Notes: a model not told the origin generated them from the letters alone. Counted from the first letter of the stretch, positions 26,401 through 36,475 are shown. The stretch is DNA of 64,000 nt from Clostridium sp. E02 (GCF_003833015.1 NZ_RJLQ01000004.1:124001-188000), one strand, 5' to 3'. Made by a program: numbers and translations.

Positions 26401-27966
26401 ATGAAAAAAACTTGGAAACGAGCATTAACAGTATCATTATTTGGGGCGGTGGCATTGTCTTTAACTGCTTGCGGTGGTTCAAAAAAAACAGCACAAAAGG
26501 AAGCCGCTAATGTAACAACAGATGGAAAACCAACGATTACATTTATGGCACCATCGTATTATGGAACGGATTTAAAGAACGAACATTCAGATGAGGTAAC
26601 CAAGAAATATGAAGATTACACGGGTACCCATGTGGATTGGCATTGGGAAAATAATGATACGTACAAAGAAAAAATCGGGCTTACTTTAATGGATAAGGAT
26701 AATATGCCTATGATTGTTACTGGAAAGGGGGATTCCTTAACAGCCAATGTGGTAGAAGCAGCCAAGAAAGGTGCTTTTTGGGATTTGAGTGAGTTTTTAA
26801 AAGATACAGACAGTTATCCCAATCTGTCAAAGGCAGATGGAAGGGTGTTAAAGGCAATGACTGTGGACGGTAAGGTAATTGGTATTTACCGGGCAAGAGA
26901 AATCGGACGTTATGGTTTCTCCTATCGGACGGACTGGGCAGAGGCGGTTGGCATAACCGAAGATCCAAAGACAGCAGAAGATGTTTACGACATGCTTTAT
27001 AAATTCACTTATAATGACCCAGATGGGGATGGGAAAGACGATACAGTTGGACTGGAAATGACGAAGTATGTAGGGCCAATTGATATTATACAGACGTGGT
27101 TTGGATGTGGAAATGAATGGGTAGAGCAGGACGGGAAAATGGTTCCAGTCCATCAGACACAGGAATATTTAGAAGCGTTAAAATGGATTAAAAAAATGTA
27201 TGACGACGGTCTTATTCGTAAGGACTGGGCAACCGTGGATTCTGGAACGTTTGCGGATGCATGTAAGAAAGGGGAAGCAGGAGCGTTTATTGATGTCATG
27301 GATGGGGCAAAGAGAATTTGGAGATATTATGAGAGAAATGATGTGAAATCAGTAACCGATCCGTCTAAGTTTGCTTCCATGACTTTGGTGGGACCGATGA
27401 ACGGAAAAACTCTGGCAACCAGTGGATTTAATGGGTACTATCTGATTACCAAGGCAGGAGCCAAGAGCGAAGAAGATGTAAAGAAATGTCTACATTTCCT
27501 AGATAAAATGTGTGATGATGAGATGATGGCTCTTGCAGATTATGGTTTGGAGGGAATCACTTATGATTTTGATGATGCCGGAGAGGTTGTTTTAAGAAAT
27601 GATCTGGATATCCAACAGGGACCAAGCATGGGATTAAACCAGGGGATTTGCTATATTCCTAAATTAGCGTCTACGGTACCTGCCCTGAAAAAAGAGGAAC
27701 CTACCTTAGCTCAGGAAGAAGCGTATGTAAGAAATGAAAAAGTTGCTATTTACAATCCAGCGCTTGGATATCTGGCTAATTCCGGTGTCAATGCAGAAGT
27801 AGGTACGGATATTGAACAGATTATTGACGATGCCAGAACCCAGTATATCTGTGGACAGATAGATGAAAAAGGTCTTGACGCAGCAGCAAAACAATGGCTA
27901 GACCGGGGTGGAGACAGACTGGTAAAAGAGATCAACGAGTTGTATCAGCAGGATACTTCTAAGTAG
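26401..27966 (+). CDS. Extracellular solute-binding lipoprotein of the oligosaccharide importer
   Basis: The 521-residue protein begins with a lipoprotein signal peptide ending in the lipobox LTAC, so it is anchored outside the membrane and hands sugar to the two permeases. It is a large cluster-type binding protein of the LplA/YtcQ family. A calcium-binding loop, DPDGDGKDD, lies near residue 207; similar loops are known in the alginate-binding AlgQ group. AAAGGAG is placed eight to nine bases before the ATG. A hairpin directly after the stop probably raises the level of this transcript relative to downstream genes. Confidence 0.9.
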   Translation: MKKTWKRALTVSLFGAVALSLTACGGSKKTAQKEAANVTTDGKPTITFMAPSYYGTDLKNEHSDEVTKKYEDYTGTHVDWHWENNDTYKEKIGLTLMDKDNMPMIVTGKGDSLTANVVEAAKKGAFWDLSEFLKDTDSYPNLSKADGRVLKAMTVDGKVIGIYRAREIGRYGFSYRTDWAEAVGITEDPKTAEDVYDMLYKFTYNDPDGDGKDDTVGLEMTKYVGPIDIIQTWFGCGNEWVEQDGKMVPVHQTQEYLEALKWIKKMYDDGLIRKDWATVDSGTFADACKKGEAGAFIDVMDGAKRIWRYYERNDVKSVTDPSKFASMTLVGPMNGKTLATSGFNGYYLITKAGAKSEEDVKKCLHFLDKMCDDEMMALADYGLEGITYDFDDAGEVVLRNDLDIQQGPSMGLNQGICYIPKLASTVPALKKEEPTLAQEEAYVRNEKVAIYNPALGYLANSGVNAEVGTDIEQIIDDARTQYICGQIDEKGLDAAAKQWLDRGGDRLVKEINELYQQDTSK

Positions 27967-27976
27967 TTAAAAAAAG

Positions 27977-28004
27977 GCGGCGCACTCTTATAGAGCTGTG
28001 CCGC
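27977..28004 (+). other. Intercistronic hairpin after the binding-protein gene
   Basis: GCGGC and GCCGC with an inner CTCT/AGAG pairing form a G+C-rich hairpin without a T-run, ten bases after the binding-protein stop. Such structures commonly stabilise the 3' end of binding-protein mRNA without fully stopping transcription. Confidence 0.55.
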
Positions 28005-28023
28005 TTCGTAGATGGAGGAAGAC

Positions 28024-30660
28024 GTGAAACTGCATAATCTGGAAAATAGAAAGAAAACAGGATATACCACATGGGGATGCATGTGGAAGCAGGGAGTATG
28101 TGGAAAAGAGACTGGATATTCTCTTACCAATGCAGACCATGAAAGAGTCGCTATGCAGTCCAGAATCACAGCGTACTGGCCAGATGGTTCGGTGAAATGG
28201 ACCGCCCATACCGCATGTGCCAATAAACTTACGGATGAAATTGAAGTGCTTCCAGTAGAAGCAGATGGATGTATGGAGGAACCGTCAGGTTCTGCGATCC
28301 GGGTAGTAAAGGCAAAAGATGGCTTTATTGTGGAAACAGAAGTACTAAGTTTTTATGTGCCAGAGTCCGGTCAGTATCTATTCGATACGCTTGAGATCAA
28401 TGGTATTGTAAGAGGCGGGAAAGCCCACCCCGTTCTTTTATTAGAAGAGCCGATAAACAAAGATGGGCTTGAGGGGAAAATTGAAAAGCCTTACGCTGGA
28501 GTGGTGGAAGAGGTGACTTTGGAAGAAGAGGGCCCCCTTCGGGTGGTGATTCAATACAAGGGAATTCATGTCTCGGAGTCGGGGGAGAAAAAACTTCCTT
28601 TTCTTATCCGTATGTGTGTGGGGGTAGAAAGCCGGAATCTTACGTTTACCCATACCTTTCTTTATGATGGGGAGGAAGAAAAAGATTTTCTAAAAGGAAT
28701 TGGATTGTCTGTATCGGTACCATTAGAGGGAGCCCTTTACAATCGGCATGTGATGTTTGAAGGGGATTATGGTGTATTTCATGAAGCCATGGCGGAGCTT
28801 TTAACTTGGAGACCTAAGATAGCGGATTCTATTTACGCGGCTCAGATGAAGGGAGAGCAGCTCCATCCACAGGGAACGGATAAAGAGAACATTGACAAGG
28901 TCCTTTCTGACATGCCTTTTTGGGATGAATATGACTTTAGCCAGGACAGTCCAACCCATTTTAAGATAAAAAAGAAAACGGCTATCCCCAATTGCTGTTT
29001 CCTGGATTGCCTCCATGGAATAAAAACAAGTGGAGCGGCTGCTTTTGGAAGCGAAAATGGAAGTGTGGCTTTTTCTCTTCGGGACTTTTGGCAGACGTAT
29101 CCTTCCGGTTATACATTCCGAAGTCTTACGAAAAATGAGGCAGAGGCGGTTATCTGGCTTTACAGCCCAGAGGCAGAGGCCATGGATTTCAGGCATTACA
29201 CGGACAGAGGATATAATCAGGTGTACTACGAAGGCTATGACTATAAAGGAGCAACCCCTTATGGGATTGCCTCTACCAGTGAATATTCCATAGGATTTTA
29301 TGATGCGGTAATCCCTTCTGAGGAAGAATTAAAGGGATTTTCCAAAGAAGTAAATCAGCCACCCCAGTATGTAGGAACCCCGGAATTTTATCATGAGAGG
29401 AAGGCTTTTGGATACTGGTCCCTGCCAAAAAGGGAGAGTGAAATGGAGCTGTGGCTGGAGGAACAGCTTGACCGGGCAGTCGCTTTCTATGAGGGAGAAG
29501 TAAAACAGAGAAACTGGTATGGGCTTTTTAATTATGGGGATTTTATGCACACCTATGACAAGGAGCGGCACCAGTGGCGTTATGACATGGGGGGCTATGC
29601 CTGGGATAACACAGAATTGGTTCCCACTTTGTGGCTGTGGCTTGCATTTTTAAGGTCAGGCCGGCCGGAGATATTTACCTTGGCGGAAAAGCTGACAAGG
29701 CATGCATCCGAAGTGGATGTATATCATATAGGGAAATACAAGGGCCTTGGTTCCCGTCACAATGTGCGTCATTGGGGCTGTCCTTGTAAGGAAGCCCGGA
29801 TTGCCATGGCGGCTCACCATCGGTTTTACTATTATATGACCGGAGATTACAGATTGGAAGATATCTTTTCCGAGCTAAAGGACAATGAGCAGACCTTCTT
29901 AAACCGGGACCCTCTTGGAGATTTTTACGAAAAGGAAGAAATGGTTTATAAAAGTCATGCCAGAAGTGGTCCTGACTGGTCCTCTCTTTGTGCCAATTGG
30001 ATGACCCAGTGGGAACGGTTTAACGATGGGCATTATCGGGAAAAAATTGCCATCGGTATAGAGGATATTAAGAAAGCTCCATTAAAACTGGTGTCTGGTC
30101 CGGATTTTGAATTTGACCCTGCCACGGTTCATTTGCGTTATATTGGGGAACAGGCCGCAGGCGGTACCCATCTGCAGATCTGTATGGGAGCGCCGCAGGT
30201 ATGGATGGAGATGGCAGATTTGCTAGAGGATGAAGAATGGAAGGAAATGCTGGCAGCGTATGGAAGGTTCTATTATCTTTCGAGGAAAGAACAGTTAAAA
30301 GAGTCTGGCGGAATCATTGGGGAAAGGCAATTTTCTCTTCCATTTATGGCCGCGTCTATGGGCGCTTATGGGGCCTGGTATAGACAGGATGAGGAACTGG
30401 CAAAAACCACCTGGCGCCATCTACTGAATGCCATCCTTTGTCAGGGAAATCATGAAGGTTTTCAAGATGTAAGGCTATCGGAGAAAGGAAACAGGGAAGA
30501 CCTTGTGGAAATCCCCTGGATTTCGACCAACTTTACGGCTCAATGGTGTTTAAATGTTATTTGTGCCATGGAGTTTATCCGGAATCAACTTCCAAAAAGC
30601 TTGGAGGGGGCGGATGAATTAGTGGCGGATATGTCTTTGGATCGTTTTCGCAAGGCATAA
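28024..30660 (+). CDS. Exo-rhamnogalacturonan lyase family protein (YetA/PcRGLX-like)
   Basis: The 878-residue protein resembles B. subtilis YetA, a neighbour of the lplABCD genes, and the fungal exo-rhamnogalacturonan lyase PcRGLX; the family combines beta-sandwich domains with an alpha/alpha barrel. Recognisable are the N-terminal WPDGSVKWTAHTA strand motif, the RNWYGLFNYGDFMH segment near residue 500, and the barrel stretch GSRHNVRHWGCPCKEAR. No signal peptide is present, so it should act in the cytoplasm on imported oligosaccharides. I prefer GTG 28024, which has GGAGG six to ten bases ahead; ATG 28012 is in frame but lacks a ribosome site. Catalytic residues cannot be assigned by eye. 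Confidence 0.78.
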   Translation: MKLHNLENRKKTGYTTWGCMWKQGVCGKETGYSLTNADHERVAMQSRITAYWPDGSVKWTAHTACANKLTDEIEVLPVEADGCMEEPSGSAIRVVKAKDGFIVETEVLSFYVPESGQYLFDTLEINGIVRGGKAHPVLLLEEPINKDGLEGKIEKPYAGVVEEVTLEEEGPLRVVIQYKGIHVSESGEKKLPFLIRMCVGVESRNLTFTHTFLYDGEEEKDFLKGIGLSVSVPLEGALYNRHVMFEGDYGVFHEAMAELLTWRPKIADSIYAAQMKGEQLHPQGTDKENIDKVLSDMPFWDEYDFSQDSPTHFKIKKKTAIPNCCFLDCLHGIKTSGAAAFGSENGSVAFSLRDFWQTYPSGYTFRSLTKNEAEAVIWLYSPEAEAMDFRHYTDRGYNQVYYEGYDYKGATPYGIASTSEYSIGFYDAVIPSEEELKGFSKEVNQPPQYVGTPEFYHERKAFGYWSLPKRESEMELWLEEQLDRAVAFYEGEVKQRNWYGLFNYGDFMHTYDKERHQWRYDMGGYAWDNTELVPTLWLWLAFLRSGRPEIFTLAEKLTRHASEVDVYHIGKYKGLGSRHNVRHWGCPCKEARIAMAAHHRFYYYMTGDYRLEDIFSELKDNEQTFLNRDPLGDFYEKEEMVYKSHARSGPDWSSLCANWMTQWERFNDGHYREKIAIGIEDIKKAPLKLVSGPDFEFDPATVHLRYIGEQAAGGTHLQICMGAPQVWMEMADLLEDEEWKEMLAAYGRFYYLSRKEQLKESGGIIGERQFSLPFMAASMGAYGAWYRQDEELAKTTWRHLLNAILCQGNHEGFQDVRLSEKGNREDLVEIPWISTNFTAQWCLNVICAMEFIRNQLPKSLEGADELVADMSLDRFRKA

Positions 30661-30681
30661 TTTTAACAGATTGGAGAAAAC

Positions 30682-33600
30682 ATGATACGGATATTGAACA
30701 TTTATAACAATCAAGTAACCATTACCTGGGACCGTATAAAGGGGGCCAAAACCACCCGGATATACTGGTCTGACCGGGAGGGAAAACAGGAAAATTACCG
30801 TTTTATGAAGGAAATCCCGGCAAAGGACAGCCAGCAGTTTACACTCCATAAATCTACGTGTGTCCCTCATTATTTCTATGTATGTTCCGTTATGAAGGAT
30901 GGTACAGTTCTATCGATGGAGAAATATAATACCCCCGTTCATTTTATTAAGAGAGAACAGTTGGAACGATTGAACCGTGGGTTGATTGCAGTTAAAACTA
31001 AGACAGGGATATTTTTAAGCTGGAGGCTGTTCCTTTCTGAGGTAACTGGATATGATGAGACTGGTATGACGGGAATGGATTTTATCGTTTACCGGGACGG
31101 GGTACCAATTGCAACGGTAACAGACAGTACTAATTTTGTTGACAAGGAAGGAATGCAAAAGTCAAAGTATGGGGTGGCGCCTATCATAAATGGAGTGGAA
31201 TATGATTGTTGTTCTTCCGTGAAGGTGTGGGAGAAGGATTATTTCGACATTCCGCTAAACAAACCGGAACCAGGTGTGACACAGAGCGGGGAGACATTTT
31301 ACTATTCTGCCAATGATATGTCCGTGGCAGATGTGGATGGAGATGGGGAATATGAATACATAGTCAAATGGGACCCCTCCAATTCCCAAGATGTTTCCAT
31401 AAAAGGGTATACAGGCCGTTGCATTCTAGATTGCTATAAGCTTGACGGAACTCTTCTTTGGCGTCTTGATATGGGCCCTAATATTCGGGCAGGAGCACAT
31501 TATACCCAGTTTATGTGCTACGATTTTAACGGAGACGGAAAGGCAGAAATGGCAGTGAAGACTGCTCCGGGAACGCATATGACGTGCTATCGTGAACAGG
31601 GAGAGCAGAGGGAAGAATTCTTTGTCACCATGCCAGAGGAGGACTTAAAGCATGGATATAGTCATGAAGATTCTTATGTATGCAGTTCAGAGGATTATCG
31701 GAAGCATTTAGTTAAATTATTTCAGTCTTGGACCGAACAGGAAGAGGTAAAAGCGCGTCACTGGCCAAATACGCTGGAACAGTGCTTTGGAATTTCTAAT
31801 ATTTACTCTTACCCTTTGAGTGAGGAAGATGCCACAAAGCTAGTGGATTATTTTTTAGATGAATATGCACCTTCTAGAAGTGCGAAAAATAAGCTTCGGG
31901 AATTGGAAGGATTTATCTTTGAGGGGCCGGAATACTTAACGATGTTTGGAGGAGATGGAAGAGAACTAAGTACCATACCGTTTCCATTTAAGCGTGTGGA
32001 TGATGGACTTTTGTGGGGAGACTATGCCATGAATCGGATCGAACCTTGTAACCGTTCAGACCGTTTTCTGTCTGGAGTCGCCTATCTTGACGGAACGCAT
32101 CCATCCCTTGTAGTCTGCCGGGGATATTATACCAGAACCGCTATCGCAGCCTATGATTTTAGAGAAGATAAATGGGAACAGATCTGGTCGGCAGACAGTG
32201 GGTTTGTGCCCATGAAGAATCCCTTTTGTGACCATCCCCATGATGGAAAAGGAACCAATCCGGTCTATGGGGACCTGGCAGGGCAGGGGAATCATTCTCT
32301 GGCGGCTTGTGACGTAGATGGGGATGGGTTTATGGAAATTGTCTATGGGGCTGCCTGTATCGACCACGATGGATCGTTACTGTACAGTTCTAGGGATAAG
32401 CTTCCCGATGGTCGGGAGGCAAAACTAGGTCACGGGGATGCCATGCATGTGGCGGATATTGATCCAGACCGGCCTGGCTATGAAATATTTAACGTATTTG
32501 AAGGTGCGGACCATGCGCCCTATGGTTATGCACTTCGGGATGGGGAGACAGGAGATGTTATATTCGGTGAATATGCAGAGAAGGATCTTGGCCGCTGTAT
32601 GATTGGAGATGTGGTTCCAGGTGTGAGAGGGCTGCAATGCTGGGTCAATGGGGTTGGAACTTATGATTGTCATGGAACACTTCTAAAGAAAGATACATTG
32701 GGATCCAATATGTCCATTCGCTGGGCAGGAGATTTAACCACACAGATTACAGACGGAGCGGACTATTTAAACCAACAACCTACTGGAGCAATTCATGATT
32801 TTACCCATGGAAGGATGCTTTGTCCTGAAAATACAAGGACCAATAATGGAACCAAAGGAAATCCATGTCTGGTTGCTGATATCTTTGGGGATTTTCGGGA
32901 AGAGATTCTTTTGCGAACCGAAGATAGCTCTGCAATCCGTATTTACACCAATACAGAATTAACCAATTATAAACTATTTACTCTGATGCACGATCCACAA
33001 TACCGGTGTGGGGTAGCCTGGCAGAATAACTGTTACAATCAGCCCTGCTATCCCAGGTTTTACTATGGCTCGGATATGAATTTTGGTCAGGTGCTCCCAT
33101 ATATGAAGCAAAAGCCGGTGATTTATCTGGCTGGAGATTCCATCACTCAGTCCTATGGAGGAGGAGAAAGACCAAAATACGGGTTAGGAGAACGTCTTTT
33201 GGATTATTTAGAGGAAGGAAACTGCTATCAAATAGATCCAAGAGACGATTGCAGATTTAAACAGGAAATGCGTTATGAAACCCGCCATTTAATCGTGGAT
33301 AACTGTGCCATGGCAGGGCGGTCAACGAAGTCATTTCTAAATGAGGAGCGTCTTGAGGATATAAAAGAACACATCAAAGAGGGGGATTTTCTTTTTATAT
33401 GTTTTGGACATAATGATGCGTATGCGGCTAAGGCAGAACGTTATGTGCCAGTGCGTGAATTTCCCCAGTATTTAAGATTGTATGTGGAGGCTGCCAGAAA
33501 ACGGGGAGCGACTCCAGTTCTTATTTCTCCAGTTTGCTTATGCCCCTGTAAAGAGAATGAGGAAGGGGAAAATAAAAAAATTGGTGTGCTTTTGCCGGAA

Positions 33601-33843
33601 TACAGCCGTAAGATGAAAGAATTCGCAGAAAAAGAAGGCGTTTTCTTTGTAGATATGAATCACCTGACGAAAGAATATTGCAAAAGTATGGAAGAAAAGG
33701 AAGCAAGAGAACTTTTCGTACCGGATTTGGTGCATTTATCCAGAAAAGGAGCTGATTGTTTTGCTAAATTATTGGCAAGTGAAGTAAAAGCATTTATACT
33801 AGAAGAAAAAGGAGACGATTTATATGGGGAATCTACAGTATGA
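30682..33843 (+). CDS. Fusion of PL11 rhamnogalacturonan lyase and CE12-type SGNH acetylesterase
   Basis: The 1053-residue protein joins two enzymes of the rhamnogalacturonan pathway. Residues 1 to about 805 are a PL11 lyase like YesW/YesX, with an N-terminal beta-sandwich and a propeller built around calcium loops (ADVDGDGEYEYIVKWD, YDFNGDGKAEMAVKT, CDVDGDGFMEIVYGA). Residues from about 811 are an SGNH hydrolase like YesT (CE12): GDS with Ser820, an AGRS block, FGHND, and DLVH with Asp1015 and His1018. Bacillus encodes these as separate proteins. There is no signal peptide, so lyase and deacetylase are predicted to act together on imported, still acetylated oligosaccharides. The end overlaps the GH105 gene by 20 bases. 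Confidence 0.88.
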   Translation: MIRILNIYNNQVTITWDRIKGAKTTRIYWSDREGKQENYRFMKEIPAKDSQQFTLHKSTCVPHYFYVCSVMKDGTVLSMEKYNTPVHFIKREQLERLNRGLIAVKTKTGIFLSWRLFLSEVTGYDETGMTGMDFIVYRDGVPIATVTDSTNFVDKEGMQKSKYGVAPIINGVEYDCCSSVKVWEKDYFDIPLNKPEPGVTQSGETFYYSANDMSVADVDGDGEYEYIVKWDPSNSQDVSIKGYTGRCILDCYKLDGTLLWRLDMGPNIRAGAHYTQFMCYDFNGDGKAEMAVKTAPGTHMTCYREQGEQREEFFVTMPEEDLKHGYSHEDSYVCSSEDYRKHLVKLFQSWTEQEEVKARHWPNTLEQCFGISNIYSYPLSEEDATKLVDYFLDEYAPSRSAKNKLRELEGFIFEGPEYLTMFGGDGRELSTIPFPFKRVDDGLLWGDYAMNRIEPCNRSDRFLSGVAYLDGTHPSLVVCRGYYTRTAIAAYDFREDKWEQIWSADSGFVPMKNPFCDHPHDGKGTNPVYGDLAGQGNHSLAACDVDGDGFMEIVYGAACIDHDGSLLYSSRDKLPDGREAKLGHGDAMHVADIDPDRPGYEIFNVFEGADHAPYGYALRDGETGDVIFGEYAEKDLGRCMIGDVVPGVRGLQCWVNGVGTYDCHGTLLKKDTLGSNMSIRWAGDLTTQITDGADYLNQQPTGAIHDFTHGRMLCPENTRTNNGTKGNPCLVADIFGDFREEILLRTEDSSAIRIYTNTELTNYKLFTLMHDPQYRCGVAWQNNCYNQPCYPRFYYGSDMNFGQVLPYMKQKPVIYLAGDSITQSYGGGERPKYGLGERLLDYLEEGNCYQIDPRDDCRFKQEMRYETRHLIVDNCAMAGRSTKSFLNEERLEDIKEHIKEGDFLFICFGHNDAYAAKAERYVPVREFPQYLRLYVEAARKRGATPVLISPVCLCPCKENEEGENKKIGVLLPEYSRKMKEFAEKEGVFFVDMNHLTKEYCKSMEEKEARELFVPDLVHLSRKGADCFAKLLASEVKAFILEEKGDDLYGESTV

Positions 33844-34873
33844 CAGAGATAAATTAGAAGAAGCCATGGACCGTATTGTGGAACGGACAAAGCGGATGGA
33901 TATGTCTTGGGACTGGCCCTGTGGGGTGGCTTATTATGGAATTGCTGAAGCGTATACGGTTACAAAAAAGGAAGGTTATCTGGGATTTTTAAAGGAACGA
34001 GTTGATGAACTAATAGAACTAGGGCTTCCAGAGTGGACTGTGAATACCTGTGCCATGGGCCATTGCCTGATTACGCTCTATCAGGCGACGGGAGAAGAGA
34101 AGTATAAGGATATCATTCAGTCTAAGGTAGAGTATTTGAGAAAAGATGCCTTGCGGTTTGGGGACCATGTGCTCCAGCATACGGTTTCTTCCAACAATGA
34201 TTTTCCAGAGCAGTGTTGGGCAGATACTTTATTTATGGCCGCATTCTTTCTGTTAAGAGTAGGCGTGATGACAAAGGATGAGGAATTGATTGGCGATGCT
34301 TTGGATCAATATTACTGGCATATCCAGTACCTTCAGGATGATAACACTGGGCTGTGGTATCATGGGTATAACAATATTACAAAGGATCATATGTCAGGCT
34401 TTTACTGGGGAAGAGCCAACTGCTGGGCTGCCTATACAATGAGTAAGGTGGGGCTGATATTACCGGAGTGCTATCTTTATCCACAGTATTTAGAAATTGT
34501 GGGAAGCTTAAATGAGCAGCTTTCTGCTTTCAAGCTTTTACAGACAGAAGAGGGGCTTTGGAGGACCATTCTTGATGATGAGGAATCCTATGAAGAACTA
34601 TCTGCTTCTGCAGGAATTGCTGCGGCTATGACGTTAAAGGGAAACCCTCTCCATATTAAATACATAGAAAAATCCATTGAGGGTGTATTATCCCATGTGG
34701 CTCCAGATGGAAGACTTATGGATGTTTCGGGGGGTACGGCTGTTATGAAGGACCGGGATGGATACAAGAAGATATCAAAAAAGTGGATTCAGGGCTGGGG
34801 ACAGGGCATGGCTTTGGCATTCTTTGCAGCAGTTCTTAATTATAACAATGGAATGGGGGATGGAGCGTTATGA
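33824..34873 (+). CDS. yesR: Unsaturated rhamnogalacturonyl hydrolase, GH105 (YesR/YteR-like)
   Basis: The 349-residue enzyme removes the unsaturated galacturonyl residue that lyases leave at the non-reducing end of rhamnogalacturonan fragments. It has the alpha/alpha barrel motifs of GH105, including MSWDWPCGVAYYGIAEAY near residue 25 and the FYWGRANCWAAYTMSKV stretch near residue 195. Length and absence of a signal peptide match the cytoplasmic YesR/YteR enzymes. AAAGGAG precedes the ATG. It directly continues the pathway from the lyases encoded upstream and overlaps the next gene by four bases. Confidence 0.9.
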   Translation: MGNLQYDRDKLEEAMDRIVERTKRMDMSWDWPCGVAYYGIAEAYTVTKKEGYLGFLKERVDELIELGLPEWTVNTCAMGHCLITLYQATGEEKYKDIIQSKVEYLRKDALRFGDHVLQHTVSSNNDFPEQCWADTLFMAAFFLLRVGVMTKDEELIGDALDQYYWHIQYLQDDNTGLWYHGYNNITKDHMSGFYWGRANCWAAYTMSKVGLILPECYLYPQYLEIVGSLNEQLSAFKLLQTEEGLWRTILDDEESYEELSASAGIAAAMTLKGNPLHIKYIEKSIEGVLSHVAPDGRLMDVSGGTAVMKDRDGYKKISKKWIQGWGQGMALAFFAAVLNYNNGMGDGAL

Positions 34874-35685
34874 AGAATGAGTTAAATAATATTTATATTT
34901 GTTTTCCGGGAGGAAGGAACAAGGTTTTGACGATGAGCTATGATGATGGAAGATTGGAAGACCGAAAACTGGTTACTATCTTTAACCGTCATGGAATAAA
35001 GGGAACGTTTCATTTAAATTCAGGACTTTCAGAGGGCGAGGATCGAATTAAGCCGGTGGAATGGAAGGAGTTATATCAGGGGCATGAGGTTTCCTGCCAT
35101 ACAGTACTTCACCCTACCATTGCCAGATGTCCTCTTCCTCAGGTTGCGCTTCAAGTCTTAGAGGACAGAAGAGCATTGGAGCGTGCCGTAGGATATCCTG
35201 TTCGGGGAATGTCTTACCCGAACGGGTCCTATTCAAAGGAAATCATGGATCTCCTTCCAGGTCTTGGAATTGAATACTCCAGAGTGGTAGGAAGCACCGA
35301 TGATTTTTCCATGCCCTCTGATTTTCTAGAGTGGAAAGCAACTTGTCATCATAATCATAACCTTTTGGAAAATGGAAGAAAATTTATAAATCTAACGAAG
35401 ACGCAGTATCTTTATATGATGTATGTATGGGGACATAGTTACGAGTTTCCACGAGATGATAACTGGGATCTTATGGAAACTTTTTGTGAAATGGCAGGAG
35501 GGAAAGATGATATCTGGTATGCAACAAACATTGAAATCGTGGACTATATGAGAGCAGCCACCTCCCTGCAAATTACGGTAGATGGTGATCGGGTGTATAA
35601 TCCCTCGTCCCTTCCAGTATGGATCAGTATCAATGAAAAGAGGATGGAGATCGGGGGAGGAACGATGTGCTTATGCTCCCAATAG
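34870..35685 (+). CDS. Polysaccharide deacetylase family protein (NodB homology)
   Basis: The 271-residue protein has the NodB deacetylase fold: TMSYDDG near residue 20 (catalytic and metal-binding aspartates), [10 protein letters not shown] near residue 75 (the H-x4-H type metal motif) and [10 protein letters not shown] (the arginine/tyrosine motif region). It lacks a signal peptide. Its position at the end of the rhamnogalacturonan operon, coupled by an ATGA overlap to the GH105 gene, suggests removal of acetyl groups from oligosaccharides, complementing the CE12 domain, but the substrate is inferred. The 3' end overlaps convergent mntP by 15 bases. Confidence 0.82.
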   Translation: MKNELNNIYICFPGGRNKVLTMSYDDGRLEDRKLVTIFNRHGIKGTFHLNSGLSEGEDRIKPVEWKELYQGHEVSCHTVLHPTIARCPLPQVALQVLEDRRALERAVGYPVRGMSYPNGSYSKEIMDLLPGLGIEYSRVVGSTDDFSMPSDFLEWKATCHHNHNLLENGRKFINLTKTQYLYMMYVWGHSYEFPRDDNWDLMETFCEMAGGKDDIWYATNIEIVDYMRAATSLQITVDGDRVYNPSSLPVWISINEKRMEIGGGTMCLCSQ

Positions 35686-36234
35686 ATGTTCTATGAGGAT
35701 CTTGATTCCCATTAAAACAAGGATCATACCTCCAAAAAACTCTGCTTTGGACTGAAAACGGCTTCCAAATACGTGGCCAACTTTTACACCTGCCATGGAA
35801 AGACATAAGGTTGTGACCCCAATTAAGGATACGGCTGGTAGGATTTGCACCTGCAAAAAGGCTAGAGTGACGCCGACTGCCATGGCATCAATGCTGGTTG
35901 CGAGGGAGAGCAGAATCATGTTTTTGGGATCCAGCGAACAGTGTGTGCACTCTTCTTCTTTGGGTTCAAAGGATTCCCGAATCATATTAAGTCCGATGAT
36001 TCCAAGAAGGAGAAAGGCGATCCAATGATCAAATGAGGCGATGGCATCTTTAAACTGGTAACCTAAAAGGTAACCGATCAGTGGCATTCCCATCTGAAAT
36101 CCTCCAAAGTAGAGCCCTGTAATGCCTGCGATTTTCCAGTTCATTTTGGAAAGACAGAGTCCCTTGCAAATAGAGACAGCAAAGGCATCCATAGACAGAC
36201 AGACTGCAATGATGAATAATTCTGGTAACGACAT
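35671..36234 (-). CDS. mntP: Manganese efflux pump MntP
   Basis: The 187-residue membrane protein exports Mn2+ and protects cells from manganese excess. It has six predicted helices in two repeats and the conserved acidic motifs of the family: [15 protein letters not shown] at the N-terminus and [13 protein letters not shown] in the second half. The start follows GGAGG by seven bases. A yybP-ykoY manganese riboswitch and terminator lie upstream, which independently supports the function. Confidence 0.94.
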   Translation of the reverse strand: MSLPELFIIAVCLSMDAFAVSICKGLCLSKMNWKIAGITGLYFGGFQMGMPLIGYLLGYQFKDAIASFDHWIAFLLLGIIGLNMIRESFEPKEEECTHCSLDPKNMILLSLATSIDAMAVGVTLAFLQVQILPAVSLIGVTTLCLSMAGVKVGHVFGSRFQSKAEFFGGMILVLMGIKILIEHLLGA

Positions 36235-36288
36235 GTGAAATTCCTCCTGTGTGAAACGTATTTCATATTTTTTGATTCCAGAGTAGAC

Positions 36289-36342
36289 AAAAAAAGATGA
36301 GGCTTATCTGTGTGTACGAAAAACACACAGATAAGTCTCATC
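36289..36342 (-). terminator. Riboswitch-controlled terminator upstream of mntP
   Basis: A 20-base stem with one G-U pair (36323-36342 with 36296-36315 in mRNA order) is followed on the minus strand by a run of seven T, 55 bases before the mntP start. It is the expression platform of the manganese riboswitch. Confidence 0.88.
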
Positions 36343-36364
36343 TTTTTGCAACTTGGCAAAATTA

Positions 36365-36475
36365 GCAAAACCAGACAGAACCCTCTCTGTCAGCATGTTG
36401 ATTTTGCAGGCACCAATTTGACCCAATTGGTGCTGACTACTCCCTTATCTTCCGTCTATTCTAAGGGATGAGTGT
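36365..36475 (-). promoter_or_regulatory. yybP-ykoY manganese riboswitch
   Basis: Read on the minus strand, the leader contains AAGGGAGTAGTCAGC, a paired CACCAATT/AATTGGTG arm, then CAACATGCTGACAGAG, which match the conserved core of the yybP-ykoY family with its two Mn2+-binding internal loops. It is followed by the terminator and mntP. High Mn2+ should stabilise the aptamer and allow transcription of the exporter. Edges are approximate. Confidence 0.88.
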
